Below are positions 52,842-61,500 of a stretch of 64,000 bases of DNA, one piece after another. The position numbers and the translations under genes were made by a program. A model generated the notes under the pieces. It made no database searches. It saw nothing but the letters and a program-made list of their open reading frames with translations, and was not told the DNA's origin. Each line of letters starts with the position of its first letter. Positions within the stretch are counted from its first letter, which is position 1. Source of the DNA: Frankia sp. AgB1.9 (GTDB lineage: Bacteria > Actinomycetota > Actinomycetes > Frankiales > Frankiaceae); NCBI RefSeq assembly GCF_016786355.1, contig NZ_JADWYX010000019.1, positions 463 through 64,462 on the forward strand. Reading direction: 5' to 3'.

Positions 52842-53845
52842 CGGGTCGCGAGCTCCTTCGGCTGCGAGGCCGGCGCCGGGCCGGCGAGAAGAGCCCGGGC
52901 CGCGGCTGCGATCTTTTCCGGCGTCGGATACATGAGCCGCTCCAGCGCGGGGCTGAAGGGCGGGTGCACGTCCGGCGCGACGACCCGGGCGATCGGCGCG
53001 CGCAGCGAGGAGAACCCCTCCTCCGCGACGATCGCGGCGATCTCGGCCGCGGCCCCGCAGGTCTTGTGCGCGGGGTCGGCGATGACGAGACGGCCCGTCT
53101 TCTCGACGGACGCGAGAATCGCGTCCTTGTCGAGCGGGACCAGGGTGCGTGGGTCGATGACCTCCAGCTCCGAACCCTCTTTGGCGAGCTCGTCCGCCGC
53201 CTTGAGCGCGGCGGGCACCGCGTCGCCGATCGCGACGACCGTCAGGTCCCGGCCCTCCCGCCTGACGGCCGCCTTGCCGAGCGGGACCAGGTGGTCCCCG
53301 TCCGGCACCTCGCCCTTGGCGCCCCACAGCCGCAGCGGCTCGAAGAAGACCACCGGGTCGTCATCCCGGATCGCGGACTTCAGCAGCCCGAGGGCGTCCG
53401 CCGGCGTCGTCGGGACGACGATCTTCAGCCCGGGAACGTTCATCAGCTGCGGGTACGGCCGGTCGGAATGCTGGGCCGCGGTCGCGTTGGCGTACTTCAT
53501 CGCGGCGCGGAAGACGATCGGGACGCTCGCCTGGCCGCCGAACAGGTAACGGTTCTTCGCCGCGTGGTTCACGATCTGGTCCCACGCGACGTACATGAGG
53601 TTCGCGATCGTGTAGTCGACGATCGGGCGCAGGCCGGTCATCGCCGCGCCGATCGCGGCGCCTGTGAAGCCCTCCTCCGAGATCGGCATGACGGGCACCC
53701 GGTCCGGGCCGAACTCGTCGACGAAGCCGTTGGTCGGCATCGTCCAGAACCGGCCGTCCTCGCAGAAGACGACGACCGTCGGGTCGCGCCGCATCTCCTC
53801 CTGCATCGCCAGCCGCAGCGCCTCGCGGTAGCTCATCGTCCTCAT
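52838..53845 (-). CDS. 2-oxoacid/acetoin dehydrogenase E1 component, beta subunit
   Basis: A 335-aa transketolase-type E1-beta (MSYREALRLAMQEEMRRDPTVVVFCEDG, VPVMPISEEGFTGAAIGAAMTGLRPIVDY, KNRYLFGGQASVPIVFRAAM). With E1-alpha it forms the thiamine diphosphate enzyme that decarboxylates a 2-oxoacid or cleaves an acyloin and passes the acyl group to lipoyl. ATG 53845 overlaps the E1-alpha stop; GGGGG lies seven nt upstream. It is part of the longest overlapping run in the window. Confidence 0.92.
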   Translation of the reverse strand: MRTMSYREALRLAMQEEMRRDPTVVVFCEDGRFWTMPTNGFVDEFGPDRVPVMPISEEGFTGAAIGAAMTGLRPIVDYTIANLMYVAWDQIVNHAAKNRYLFGGQASVPIVFRAAMKYANATAAQHSDRPYPQLMNVPGLKIVVPTTPADALGLLKSAIRDDDPVVFFEPLRLWGAKGEVPDGDHLVPLGKAAVRREGRDLTVVAIGDAVPAALKAADELAKEGSELEVIDPRTLVPLDKDAILASVEKTGRLVIADPAHKTCGAAAEIAAIVAEEGFSSLRAPIARVVAPDVHPPFSPALERLMYPTPEKIAAAARALLAGPAPASQPKELATR

Positions 53846-54891
53846 CGGGAAACCCCCGCCGCGCTCGTCTCGAGCGGGGTCGCCCACAGGTCGTCGAAAA
53901 GCTCCTCGGGGGCCGGCTGCGGGCTTTGTTTGGCGAACGCGACCGCGGCCCGGACCTCTTCGGCGACCGTTTCGGCGATCACGGCCAGGTCGGCGTCGGC
54001 GATGCCCTCGGAAAGCAGCCGGGCTCGTAACAGCTCGACCGGGTCGCGCGCCTTCCAGTGCTCGACCTCGTCGGCCGGGCGGTGCGAGAGGTCCACGTTC
54101 CCGTACTCGGCGTGGTCGCGGTACCGGTACGTCCTGGCCTCGACCAGCGTCGGGCCGCCCCCGTCGCGGCCACGCTCGACCGCCTCGCTCACCGTGTCGT
54201 ACACGGCGGCGAGATCCTGACCGTCGACGATCACGCCCGGCATCCGGTAGGCGGCGGCCCGGGCCGCAATGCTTTCGCTGGCCATCGTGTCGGTCAGGGC
54301 CGTCGACATGGCGTACAGGTTGTTCTCGCAGACGAACACCACGCCCAACTCCCAGGCCGCGGCCAGGTTGAGGCCCTCGTGAAACGAGCCGATGTTCGCC
54401 GCGCCGTCACCGAAGAACGCGAGCGCAACCTGGTCGGTCCCGCGGACCCGGGCGCTGTAGGCGGCGCCGACGGCCTGCGGAATGCCCGCGCCGACGATCG
54501 CCGTCTCCCCCAGGCTGCCGACGCCGAAGTCGGCCAGGTGCATCGAGCCGCCCTTGCCGTGACAGACCCCGGTGGACCGGCCCATCAGCTCGGCCATCAG
54601 CGGGCCGAGCGGGGCGCCCTTCGCGATCGGGTGCCCGTGCGATCGGTGGTAGCCGACCATGTAGTCGTCGTCCTGCAGCGCCAGGCAGGACCCGACGATC
54701 GTGGCCTCCTGGCCGATACAGATGTGCACCGAGCCGGCGATGCCCTGGCCCTTGCGCACGATGTCCATCGCTGATTCCTCGAAACGGCGGATCCGCAGCA
54801 TGCGGCGCAACGCCTCGAGGTCCCGCTCGCTGCTCGTCGTGAACCTGCTGCTCGTGAACCTGCTGGCTGGCGGACGTGTCACGCGCCACAT
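53842..54891 (-). CDS. 2-oxoacid/acetoin dehydrogenase E1 component, alpha subunit
   Basis: A 349-aa E1-alpha. The thiamine diphosphate motif starts GDGAANIGSFHEGLN (161-175) and ends with Asn191 of CENN. YHRSHGHPIAKG and CHGKGGSMHLAD are typical of acetoin-dehydrogenase-like members. It leads the overlapping minus-strand run E1-alpha, E1-beta, lipoyl, SDR, SnoaL, amidohydrolase, Rieske, SDR, SnoaL. ATG 54891 is the preferred start, as a longer frame would include the 24-nt palindrome at 54911-54934. Its N-terminus carries a short SRFTSSRFTTSS-like repeat made by a DNA-level duplication. Confidence 0.92.
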   Translation of the reverse strand: MWRVTRPPASRFTSSRFTTSSERDLEALRRMLRIRRFEESAMDIVRKGQGIAGSVHICIGQEATIVGSCLALQDDDYMVGYHRSHGHPIAKGAPLGPLMAELMGRSTGVCHGKGGSMHLADFGVGSLGETAIVGAGIPQAVGAAYSARVRGTDQVALAFFGDGAANIGSFHEGLNLAAAWELGVVFVCENNLYAMSTALTDTMASESIAARAAAYRMPGVIVDGQDLAAVYDTVSEAVERGRDGGGPTLVEARTYRYRDHAEYGNVDLSHRPADEVEHWKARDPVELLRARLLSEGIADADLAVIAETVAEEVRAAVAFAKQSPQPAPEELFDDLWATPLETSAAGVSR

Positions 54892-54910
54892 CATCGCTTG
54901 CTGGCCCGAT

Positions 54911-54934
54911 TGATGCAAGGGTACCCTTGCATCA
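54911..54934. promoter_or_regulatory. 24-nt perfect palindrome between divergent E1-alpha and SDR genes
   Basis: Each half reads TGATGCAAGGGT and its exact inverse ACCCTTGCATCA. The core is GCAAG-N6-CTTGC as at 43447 and 44546. It lies 20 nt before the E1-alpha start and 30 nt before the SDR start, an ideal place for a repressor serving both operons. Confidence 0.75.
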
Positions 54935-54963
54935 CGGATCGGCCGGGCGCGAGAGGGGTTTTC

Positions 54964-55725
54964 ATGACTGACTTCGAGGGCCGGGTGGCGGTCATCACCG
55001 GCGCGGCGCACGGCATCGGCTCGGAGTACGCCCGGCACTTCGCCGGCCGCGGCGCGCACGTCGTCGTCGCCGACATCGACGCGACGGCGGCCGAGGCCAT
55101 GACCAAGGAGCTGACGGCGGCCGGCTTATCGGCAAGCACCCTCGCGCTGGACATCGCCGACGCGGCCGGGTGCGTCAGTGCCGTTGACGGCGTGGTCGCC
55201 GACCACGGCTCGCTCGACTTCCTGGTCAACAACGCGGCGCTCTACGCGAACCGGGACTTCGCCATCGCCGAGGAGATCAGCCTCGACATGTGGCAGAAGA
55301 TGATCGACATCAACGTGTCGGGCACGTTCTACATGTGCCGCGCGGCCATCCCGCACATGAAGCGCCAGGAGTTCGGCCGGATCGTCAACCAGAGCTCGGC
55401 CTCGGTCTACGCCACCGTCCCCCGCTCGCTGCACTACTCGATGTCGAAGGCGGCCGTCATCACGATGACCAAGACGCTGGCCCGCGAGCTCGGCCCGTTC
55501 GGCATCACGGTGAACGCGATCGCCCCCGGCGTCATCGACACCGAGGCGACGCTGAAGGTCGTGCCGCGCGAGGTGCTCGAAAAGGGCCTCGGCAACGCGG
55601 CGCTGCGCCGCATCGGCCACCCGAGCGACCTCGCCCCGGTGGTCGGCTTCCTGTGCTCCGAGGGCGCGAGCTACATCACCGGCCAGACCGTCATCGTCGA
55701 CGGCGGCATCAACATGCTCGGCTGA
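54964..55725 (+). CDS. SDR family oxidoreductase
   Basis: A 253-aa SDR with TGAAHGIGSEYARHFAGRGA, NNAALYANRDF, NQSSASVYATVPRSLHYSMSK carrying Ser, Tyr and Lys, and the full C-terminal TGQTVIVDGGINML motif. Purine-rich GAGAGGGG precedes ATG 54964; the longer frame from 54898 contains the palindrome and is rejected. It is divergent from the E1-alpha run and shares its operator, so it presumably works on the same substrate series. Confidence 0.9.
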   Translation: MTDFEGRVAVITGAAHGIGSEYARHFAGRGAHVVVADIDATAAEAMTKELTAAGLSASTLALDIADAAGCVSAVDGVVADHGSLDFLVNNAALYANRDFAIAEEISLDMWQKMIDINVSGTFYMCRAAIPHMKRQEFGRIVNQSSASVYATVPRSLHYSMSKAAVITMTKTLARELGPFGITVNAIAPGVIDTEATLKVVPREVLEKGLGNAALRRIGHPSDLAPVVGFLCSEGASYITGQTVIVDGGINMLG

Positions 55726-56032
55726 GCGCCACGCCACGGCCCGGCGGCGCGAGGTCAGGCCGCGCCAGGCAGCGCGGCGTCAGGCTGGCGGCATGATCGT
55801 CGTTTCCACCCTCCGGTGGTCGTGAATCGGGCCGCGTTACAGCCACCAGAGGACGCAGATCGCGATCATGTCCGCTGTCCGGCTCGGCGGCTGTCCGGCT
55901 GTGTCGCGAGAACCACCGGTGGCGCCGGTTTCAGGCGGCCGGCGGGCTGGAACGCCAAAATAACCGTGCACGTTCCTTCACGAGAGCGGCGGGCCATCCG
56001 TCCGCTGAGCACGGTAATGATCCGGAGGTGCT
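55726..56032. other. Intergenic stretch with palindromic element
   Basis: Between the SDR and the sucrase/ferredoxin-like gene. Apart from palindromic element copy 6 (55793-55869) I see no gene or strong motif; the promoter of 56033 must lie in the last ~150 nt. Confidence 0.6.
55793..55869. repeat. ~76-bp palindromic intergenic element, copy 6
   Basis: Arms ATGATCGTCGTTTCCACCCT and GGACGCAGATCGCGATCAT with inner GGTGGTCG and ACCACC-like bases. Lies 67 nt after the SDR stop. More mutated than copies 4 and 5. Confidence 0.78.
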
Positions 56033-57067
56033 GTGACCGTCGTCGTCTCCAGCCCGGCGATCTCCTACCGCTGCGCGCCCTGGACCCTGGCCCAGGGAGT
56101 CGACCCGATCGGCTCGGCGCTGACCTGCGACACGTTCGTCCTCATCGAGACACCACCGCCGTGGCCCCAGGACATCGGCCAGCTCCCGACCTTCGCGGAA
56201 CTGTCCAAGCGCGGGCTACGCAGGACCCGCCTGCTGGCCGTGCGGCCGGTCGACGATGGTTTGGCCACGGGCTCTTCAGTGAGCGGCGCCGTGGCGGACA
56301 GCGCCGCCGAAACCAGCCCTGAGGCCTCCAGCCCTGGCACGGCCGACGTTGCCGGAATCGGCGACCGGGTCGCGGTGACGATCTGGCGGCGCGCCGAGAC
56401 CGGCCGTTTCCTCGGTACCGACCACCTCATCCCGGCGGAGCGGGTCGTGGATGAGGCCGCCCGCCTCGCGACGGCACCGATCGAGAACGGCAGGCCGGCC
56501 GGAGAAGGAAGGCTTGCGCCCCCTGACGTGCTGCTCTGCGGGCACGGCTCCCGCGACGTCTGCTGCGGACGGCTGGGCACCCGGCTCGCGCTCGCTGTGG
56601 CCGACACCTGGCCGGACGTCCGGGTACGGCGCTGCAGCCACACTGGCGGCCACCGGTACGCCCCGACCGGCTTCACCCTGCCCGACGGCCTCGCCTGGGG
56701 CTTCCTCGACACCGACACCCTGGACGCAGTGGTACGCCGGTCCGGCCCGCCGCCCCTGCGCGGCAACTACCGAGGCACGACCGCGCTCGACCAGTGGGGC
56801 CAGGTGGCCGAACGCGAGCTGTTCGAACGCCACGGCTGGGCCTGGCTGGAGCACCGGCTGACGTCGGCGAGCAGTGACGTCGCGGCCGACCGCCGCTCCG
56901 CGACCGTCCACCTGGCCTGGGATGGACCGACCGGCCCCGGCACCGCGACCGCGACCGTCGCCGTCGCCCGCGACGTCCCCGTCCTCATCTGCGGTGAACC
57001 CCCGGAGAACTCCCGCAAGACCTCCCCCGAGCTGGGCCTCACCAGCCTGCGCATCACAGCGGGCTAG
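56033..57067 (+). CDS. Sucrase/ferredoxin-like (thioredoxin-like [2Fe-2S]) protein
   Basis: A 344-aa protein of the sucrase/ferredoxin-like family. The cluster-binding region is LLCGHGSRDVCCGRLGTRLA followed by RRCSHTGGHRYAPTGFTLPDG, as in thioredoxin-like [2Fe-2S] ferredoxins. The N-terminal half shows the family's WTLAQGVDPIGSALTCDTFVLIE-type start and PPPWPQD. Family function is unknown; electron transfer is likely. It has GGAGG just before GTG 56033. It is not linked by operon to the catabolic genes. Confidence 0.88.
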   Translation: MTVVVSSPAISYRCAPWTLAQGVDPIGSALTCDTFVLIETPPPWPQDIGQLPTFAELSKRGLRRTRLLAVRPVDDGLATGSSVSGAVADSAAETSPEASSPGTADVAGIGDRVAVTIWRRAETGRFLGTDHLIPAERVVDEAARLATAPIENGRPAGEGRLAPPDVLLCGHGSRDVCCGRLGTRLALAVADTWPDVRVRRCSHTGGHRYAPTGFTLPDGLAWGFLDTDTLDAVVRRSGPPPLRGNYRGTTALDQWGQVAERELFERHGWAWLEHRLTSASSDVAADRRSATVHLAWDGPTGPGTATATVAVARDVPVLICGEPPENSRKTSPELGLTSLRITAG

Positions 57068-57150
57068 CAACCCTCGCCAGAGCCTGACCAGCGTGGCTCG
57101 CCGCCTCGGCACGCGCCCCGGCCCCTGAGCGACCGCGGGCCGAGGGGCCT

Positions 57151-57204
57151 CATGATCGGGTGGATTGAGGGTCGCCATAGCGGCCCCGAATCCACCCGAT
57201 CATG
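57151..57204. repeat. Perfect 16-bp inverted repeat between convergent genes
   Basis: CATGATCGGGTGGATT (57151-57166) pairs exactly with AATCCACCCGATCATG (57189-57204) around a 22-nt loop. The ATGATCG/CGATCAT ends are those of the ~76-bp family but the inside differs. It lies in a convergent gap (57068-57301) and could stop transcription from both sides. Confidence 0.7.
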
Positions 57205-57301
57205 GCCAGCTGCAGGTGCCCCGGGTGTACGGGCGAGGGCGGCCCAGGTTCGGGCGTCGCTGACCGCCTGGGTCAGGCGGCACCGGCCGCCGGTCGATCG
57301 C

Positions 57302-58258
57302 TTAGCGGGACGCGGCCTCGCGGAAGGCGGTCACCCACGGGGTCAGGTAGTCCTCGGCGGCGTCGACGTCGTCAGGGACCGGGAGTTGCAGACGGACGTC
57401 GGTGACGCCGGCCTTGACCAGCGCAGGTAGGCCGTCGATGGTCGCCGCGAGGTCCGGTGTGCCGTCCGGGCCGGCGACGTTCGGCAGTTTGCCGGCGACG
57501 CCGAGCTCCAGCGGGTCGCGGCCGAGCCCGGCGACGGCCTCGCGCATCCGCGGGATCGTCTCCACCAGCGCGTCGGCCCGGTCGGAGGCCGGTCCCCACG
57601 GAATCCAGCCCGCGCCGAACCGGGCCAGCCGGCGCATGGGGCCCGGGTTCACCGTGCCGCTGACCCACACGGGCACCCCGCCGGGCTGGACCGGCTTGGG
57701 GTTGAGGTGGATGTTCTCGAACGACAGCTCAGCCGACGAGTACGTGGCCCGCTGCTCGCGCCACAGCAGCTGGCAGACCTCCAGGGTGTGGTCGAGCAGC
57801 CGGCCGCGGCGGGTGAAGTCGAGGCCGGCGGCCTCGTACTCCTCGCGCTGCCAGCCGATCCCGACGCCCAGGTCGAGCCGCCCGCCGGACAGCACGTCCA
57901 GCGTCGCCGCGCTCTTGGCCAGCACGATCGGCCGGCGCAGCGCGGCCAGCAGGATGCTGTTGGTGAACCGCACCCGTGACGTCATCCCGGCTAGGAACGA
58001 CATCGTCGTCATCGGTTCGAGGAAGTGCCCGTCCGGGTCGGTGGGCTGCACCCCACCGACCCGGCCGCCGACCTCCGGCCGGGAGTAGTTGTCCAGGTGC
58101 TCGCCGAACACGACGTGCTCGCCGGAGAGAACCACCCGGTCGACACCGGCCCGGTCCGCGGCGACGACCCGGTTGAGCAGCGGCTGCCACGTCCCCGGGT
58201 CGCTCGGCGCGAGCGCGGTGTACCGGATCGAGAACTGCGCCCCCGCTAACCCGGCCAT
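57302..58258 (-). CDS. LLM-class F420/flavin-dependent oxidoreductase
   Basis: A 318-aa LLM enzyme (RVVLSGEHVVFG, GGRLDLGVGIGWQREEYEAAG, LLDHTLEVCQLLWRE, GAGWIPWG) of the actinobacterial TIGR-type F420-dependent group. ATG 58258 shares a base with the ALDH stop (TGATG). It is the last gene of the Rieske-SnoaL-ALDH-LLM run and probably performs a late hydroxylation or reduction. Confidence 0.88.
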   Translation of the reverse strand: MAGLAGAQFSIRYTALAPSDPGTWQPLLNRVVAADRAGVDRVVLSGEHVVFGEHLDNYSRPEVGGRVGGVQPTDPDGHFLEPMTTMSFLAGMTSRVRFTNSILLAALRRPIVLAKSAATLDVLSGGRLDLGVGIGWQREEYEAAGLDFTRRGRLLDHTLEVCQLLWREQRATYSSAELSFENIHLNPKPVQPGGVPVWVSGTVNPGPMRRLARFGAGWIPWGPASDRADALVETIPRMREAVAGLGRDPLELGVAGKLPNVAGPDGTPDLAATIDGLPALVKAGVTDVRLQLPVPDDVDAAEDYLTPWVTAFREAASR

Positions 58259-59736
58259 CACGCGCCGCCGGCGAGACCCACCGGGATGCCGATGCTGCGC
58301 GTCTCCAGGTAGCCGGCCAGCCCCTCCGGCCCGAGCTCGCGGCCGAGCCCGGACTGCTTGAAGCCGCCGAACGGGACCAGCGGGAACGGCGGGAAGTCCG
58401 CGTTGATGTTGACCGCACCGGTCCGCAGCTGGCGGGCGATCCCGAGCGCGCGCGCCGGGTCCGCGCTCCAGACGCCGCCAGCCAGGCCGAACGGCGAGTC
58501 GTTGGCGATGCGCACCGCCTCGTCCTCGTCGTCGAACGGGATGAAGCTCAGCACCGGGCCGAAGATCTCCTCGCGGGCGACCGGCATCCCGTTGTCGACG
58601 TCGCCCAGGATCGTCGCCTCGACGTACCAGCCCCGGTTCAGGTGTCCCGGGCGCTTCCCGCCGGCGACAACCCTGGCGCCGCTGGCGACGGCGCCGTCGA
58701 TGTAGCCCTCGACCCGCTCGCGCTGCCGCTCGGCGACCAGCGGCCCGATGACGGTGGCCGGGTCGTGCGGGTCACCGAGCGGGATCCGCGCGGCGCTCGC
58801 GCCGGCGGCCTCCAGCGCCTCGGCGTAGCGAGACCGGTGTACCAGGATCCGGGTCTGCGCCGCGCAGACCTGGCCGGAGCGGTTCATCCCGATGCCGACG
58901 ACGGTCGGGACGATCTTCGCGATGTCCGTGTCGTCGAGCAGGATGCAGGCCGACTTGCCGCCCAGCTCCAGCGAGACCCGCTTCACCTGCTCCCCGCACA
59001 GGCTCATGATCCGCTTCCCGGCGCCGGTCGAGCCGGTGAACGCGATCTTGTCGACGCCCGGGTGGGTGACGAGGTGCTCGCCGACGTCCCGGCCGCCCGG
59101 CACGACGTTGATGACACCTGCCGGCACGCCCGCCTCGTGCAGCGCCTCGGCGAACGGGAAGGCCGACAGCGGCGCCTCCGGCGGCGGCTTCAGCACGACC
59201 GTGCACCCGGCGGCCAGCGCCGGCGCGATCTTCCACGCGGCCAGGGTGACCGGCGCGTTCCACGGCACGATCGCGCCGACGACACCGACCGGCTCCTGGG
59301 TGACGAGGCCCGCGCGGGCGCCCTCCAGGACGGTCCGCTCGAACGGGTAGGTCCTGGCGAGCTTCCCGTAGTACTCGAACACCGGCGCGACGAGCCCGGT
59401 CTGCGACCCGGGGTTGCTGACCGGGCAGCCGATCTCGTCGACGGTCACCGCGGCGATGTCGGGTGCGCGCTTGGCCAGCACCTCGGCGGCCCGGATGAGG
59501 ATCTCGCCGCGCTCGGCCGGCGTCAGGCGGGGCCACGGGCCGTGGTCGAACGCGGCCCTGGCTGCCGCGACCGCGCGGTCGATGTCGCTGTTGGTCGCGA
59601 GCGGGACCTTGCCGACGATCTCCTCGCTGGACGGGGAGATGACGCCGAACTCGTCAGGGCCGGCGGGCGCGGTCCAGTCGCCGTCGATGAAGAACGCATC
59701 CCGATAGAGCAGTCGCTGATCCACGGTTACCTGCAT
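58258..59736 (-). CDS. Aldehyde dehydrogenase
   Basis: A 492-aa NAD(P)-dependent aldehyde dehydrogenase. Catalytic Cys291 (GQVCAAQTR), Glu257 (LELGGKSA), Asn160 (VPWNAPV) and Lys183 (VLKPPPEAP) are all present, as is GREIGPEGLAGY-like ELGPEGLAGYLET near the end. It oxidises an aldehyde to an acid. The operon order Rieske, SnoaL, ALDH, LLM suggests that a Rieske- or P450-made alcohol becomes an aldehyde and then the acid used by the CoA-ligase step. It begins 14 nt after the SnoaL gene. Confidence 0.94.
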   Translation of the reverse strand: MQVTVDQRLLYRDAFFIDGDWTAPAGPDEFGVISPSSEEIVGKVPLATNSDIDRAVAAARAAFDHGPWPRLTPAERGEILIRAAEVLAKRAPDIAAVTVDEIGCPVSNPGSQTGLVAPVFEYYGKLARTYPFERTVLEGARAGLVTQEPVGVVGAIVPWNAPVTLAAWKIAPALAAGCTVVLKPPPEAPLSAFPFAEALHEAGVPAGVINVVPGGRDVGEHLVTHPGVDKIAFTGSTGAGKRIMSLCGEQVKRVSLELGGKSACILLDDTDIAKIVPTVVGIGMNRSGQVCAAQTRILVHRSRYAEALEAAGASAARIPLGDPHDPATVIGPLVAERQRERVEGYIDGAVASGARVVAGGKRPGHLNRGWYVEATILGDVDNGMPVAREEIFGPVLSFIPFDDEDEAVRIANDSPFGLAGGVWSADPARALGIARQLRTGAVNINADFPPFPLVPFGGFKQSGLGRELGPEGLAGYLETRSIGIPVGLAGGA

Positions 59737-59750
59737 TTCCTCGTGGTCGG

Positions 59751-60185
59751 TCAGTTGTCGAGCGTGCCAAGCAGGAGGTGGGTGTCCTGCTGGAAGACGC
59801 GGATCTCGCGGATCGTGCCGTCGGCGACGGTGAACAGCTCTACGACATCGACGGTGGCCACCCGGCCGGTCGCCTTCGCCGTCCAGGTCTGGGTGGTGAT
59901 CTGGACGGCCGTGGCACCGCTCCCGGTGATCCGCGGGTCGACGATCGCGCGGTCCCAGTGCGCGCCGGCCTCGACGTTCATCGCGGCCATGCCGTCCTGC
60001 CCGGTGTGCCAGCCGCCGTGCGGCAGCGAGGCCGGCTGCTGGACCCGGATCTCCGGATGCATCAGCGCCCGCGCCCCGGCGAAGTCGCCGGACTGGAAGC
60101 GCCGCGCCATCTCCTTGACGACCGCGACGGCGTCCGCGCTGTCCACGCCGACCTCGGCACGGGTCTGCTCCGCCGCTGTGCTCAT
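59751..60185 (-). CDS. SnoaL/NTF2-fold protein
   Basis: A 144-aa NTF2-like protein (ADAVAVVKEMARRFQSGDFAGARALMHPEIRVQQPASLPHGGWHTGQDGM, then VQITTQTWTAKATGRVATVDVVELFTVADGTIREIRVFQQDTHLL). The PxSLPHGG stretch is shared with 47281-47736, which lies in an equivalent position near the other Rieske gene. It overlaps the Rieske stop by 4 nt, so co-production with that oxygenase is certain. It could act as an isomerase or as a small subunit. Confidence 0.82.
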   Translation of the reverse strand: MSTAAEQTRAEVGVDSADAVAVVKEMARRFQSGDFAGARALMHPEIRVQQPASLPHGGWHTGQDGMAAMNVEAGAHWDRAIVDPRITGSGATAVQITTQTWTAKATGRVATVDVVELFTVADGTIREIRVFQQDTHLLLGTLDN

Positions 60186-61351
60186 GCGGAGGCCTTGCGG
60201 GCCCGATAGGCCGCTAGCGCGTCCTCGAAGCCGCGGTGCAGGTGCTGCGGGGCGGGCTCGTTGCGGCCGAACACGACCGTGTCGATCAGGCCCAGGCGCA
60301 CGCCCGGCTCGGTCCGCCCGGCGACCCAGAAGTCCTCGCCGTCCACGACCGTGTCGCAGATCCACGGCGCCATGTCGACGGCCTTGGAACGCTCCTCGTC
60401 GGTCAGGCCAGGGCGCAGATAGACCGTGTGCACGACCTCGGAGTGGCTCTCGTCGACCGGGAGGATCTGCCAGAGCTCGATGTGGCGGGCGTCGAAGGTG
60501 AGGCTGACGTTCGGGAACAACGCGTACTGGTAGCTGAAATGCCCGGAGACGTCACCCCAGTCCGGCTCGGAGCGCTCGCGCAGCTCGACGATCGACTTCA
60601 GGGCCGAGGTGTTGCGCAGGTGGCGGCCGAACGCGTCGAAGGTCAGCACGCCGCCGATGGCGTAGCTGGCAAGGGTGTTCTTGTGCAGGTAGTTGAAGTG
60701 GTAGTTCTCCCGGAACGTGTCCAGGGTGACCTTCCAGTTGCCAGCCACCTTGTGCACGTGCGGCTCGCCATACGGCTGCCAGGTCGCGAAGTCGAGCATC
60801 GCCAGCTCCTCGGCCAGACCGGGCCCGAGGTACTCGTCGATGTCGATCGGCGCGCCCGGCCGCAGCCGGCCCACGATCAGCCCGTACCCCTCGGCGACCT
60901 CGAGCCTGACCAGGCCCTTGCTCGACTTGTCCATGCCGGCGAAGCCCTCGGCGACCGGCATCCGGCCCAGCTTGCCGTCCAGGCCGTACGTCCAGGCGTG
61001 GAACGGACAGGTCAGCCGGATCGCCTCGCCGGCCCCGTCACACAGCCGCACGCCACGGTGGCGGCAGGCGTTGAGCATCGCGTGGACCTGGCCGTCGTTG
61101 TCCCGGGTGAGCAGCACGGGCGTGCCGAGCAGGTCCACGGTCCGGTAGGTGCCCGGCTCGGGCAGCGCGCCGGACAGGCACAGCACCAGGGGCTGGTCGA
61201 GGAACAGGCCCTCGATCTCGGCGGCCTGGTGCTCGGCCGAGTAGGCGTCGACCGACAGTTCCATGACCTCGTCGGCCATGTCGGTGCTGCGGTTGTCGAT
61301 GTGGTCGAGCAACCGGCGCACGATGCCGTGTTCCAGCGCTTCCCTGTCCAT
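60182..61351 (-). CDS. Rieske-type oxygenase, alpha subunit
   Basis: A 389-aa Rieske oxygenase. Cluster ligands are Cys96/His98 and Cys115/His118 (NACRHRG...CPFHAWTYG), and iron ligands His218 and His223 follow NWK at 205-207 (ENYHFNYLH). The N-terminal LLDHIDNRSTDMADEVME corresponds to LDLIDRRTTDLAEHTME of the enzyme at 48673-49839, and the motif positions are the same, so both descend from one gene. It leads the SnoaL, ALDH, LLM run. ATG 61351 follows AAGGG; the longer frame to 61441 is Pro/Arg-rich and is not used. Reductase not encoded nearby. Confidence 0.94.
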   Translation of the reverse strand: MDREALEHGIVRRLLDHIDNRSTDMADEVMELSVDAYSAEHQAAEIEGLFLDQPLVLCLSGALPEPGTYRTVDLLGTPVLLTRDNDGQVHAMLNACRHRGVRLCDGAGEAIRLTCPFHAWTYGLDGKLGRMPVAEGFAGMDKSSKGLVRLEVAEGYGLIVGRLRPGAPIDIDEYLGPGLAEELAMLDFATWQPYGEPHVHKVAGNWKVTLDTFRENYHFNYLHKNTLASYAIGGVLTFDAFGRHLRNTSALKSIVELRERSEPDWGDVSGHFSYQYALFPNVSLTFDARHIELWQILPVDESHSEVVHTVYLRPGLTDEERSKAVDMAPWICDTVVDGEDFWVAGRTEPGVRLGLIDTVVFGRNEPAPQHLHRGFEDALAAYRARKASA

Positions 61352-61500
61352 CGTGGGTTCCCTTCGCCGGGGAGGCACTTCAACTTCGGGGTCCGGGCGG
61401 GACGTGCCGGTGGGCGGCCGGCTGGCAGGTCTCTCGACCATCCCAGCCGGCCGCCCGCGGCGCTCGCGTTCGACGATCTGGCGTTACGACAGATCTGGCC

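Noticed and set aside
56033..57067. Considered as a true sucrose hydrolase
   Set aside because: The cysteine-rich loop and GGHRYAPTG are those of thioredoxin-like ferredoxins; the family name is historical.
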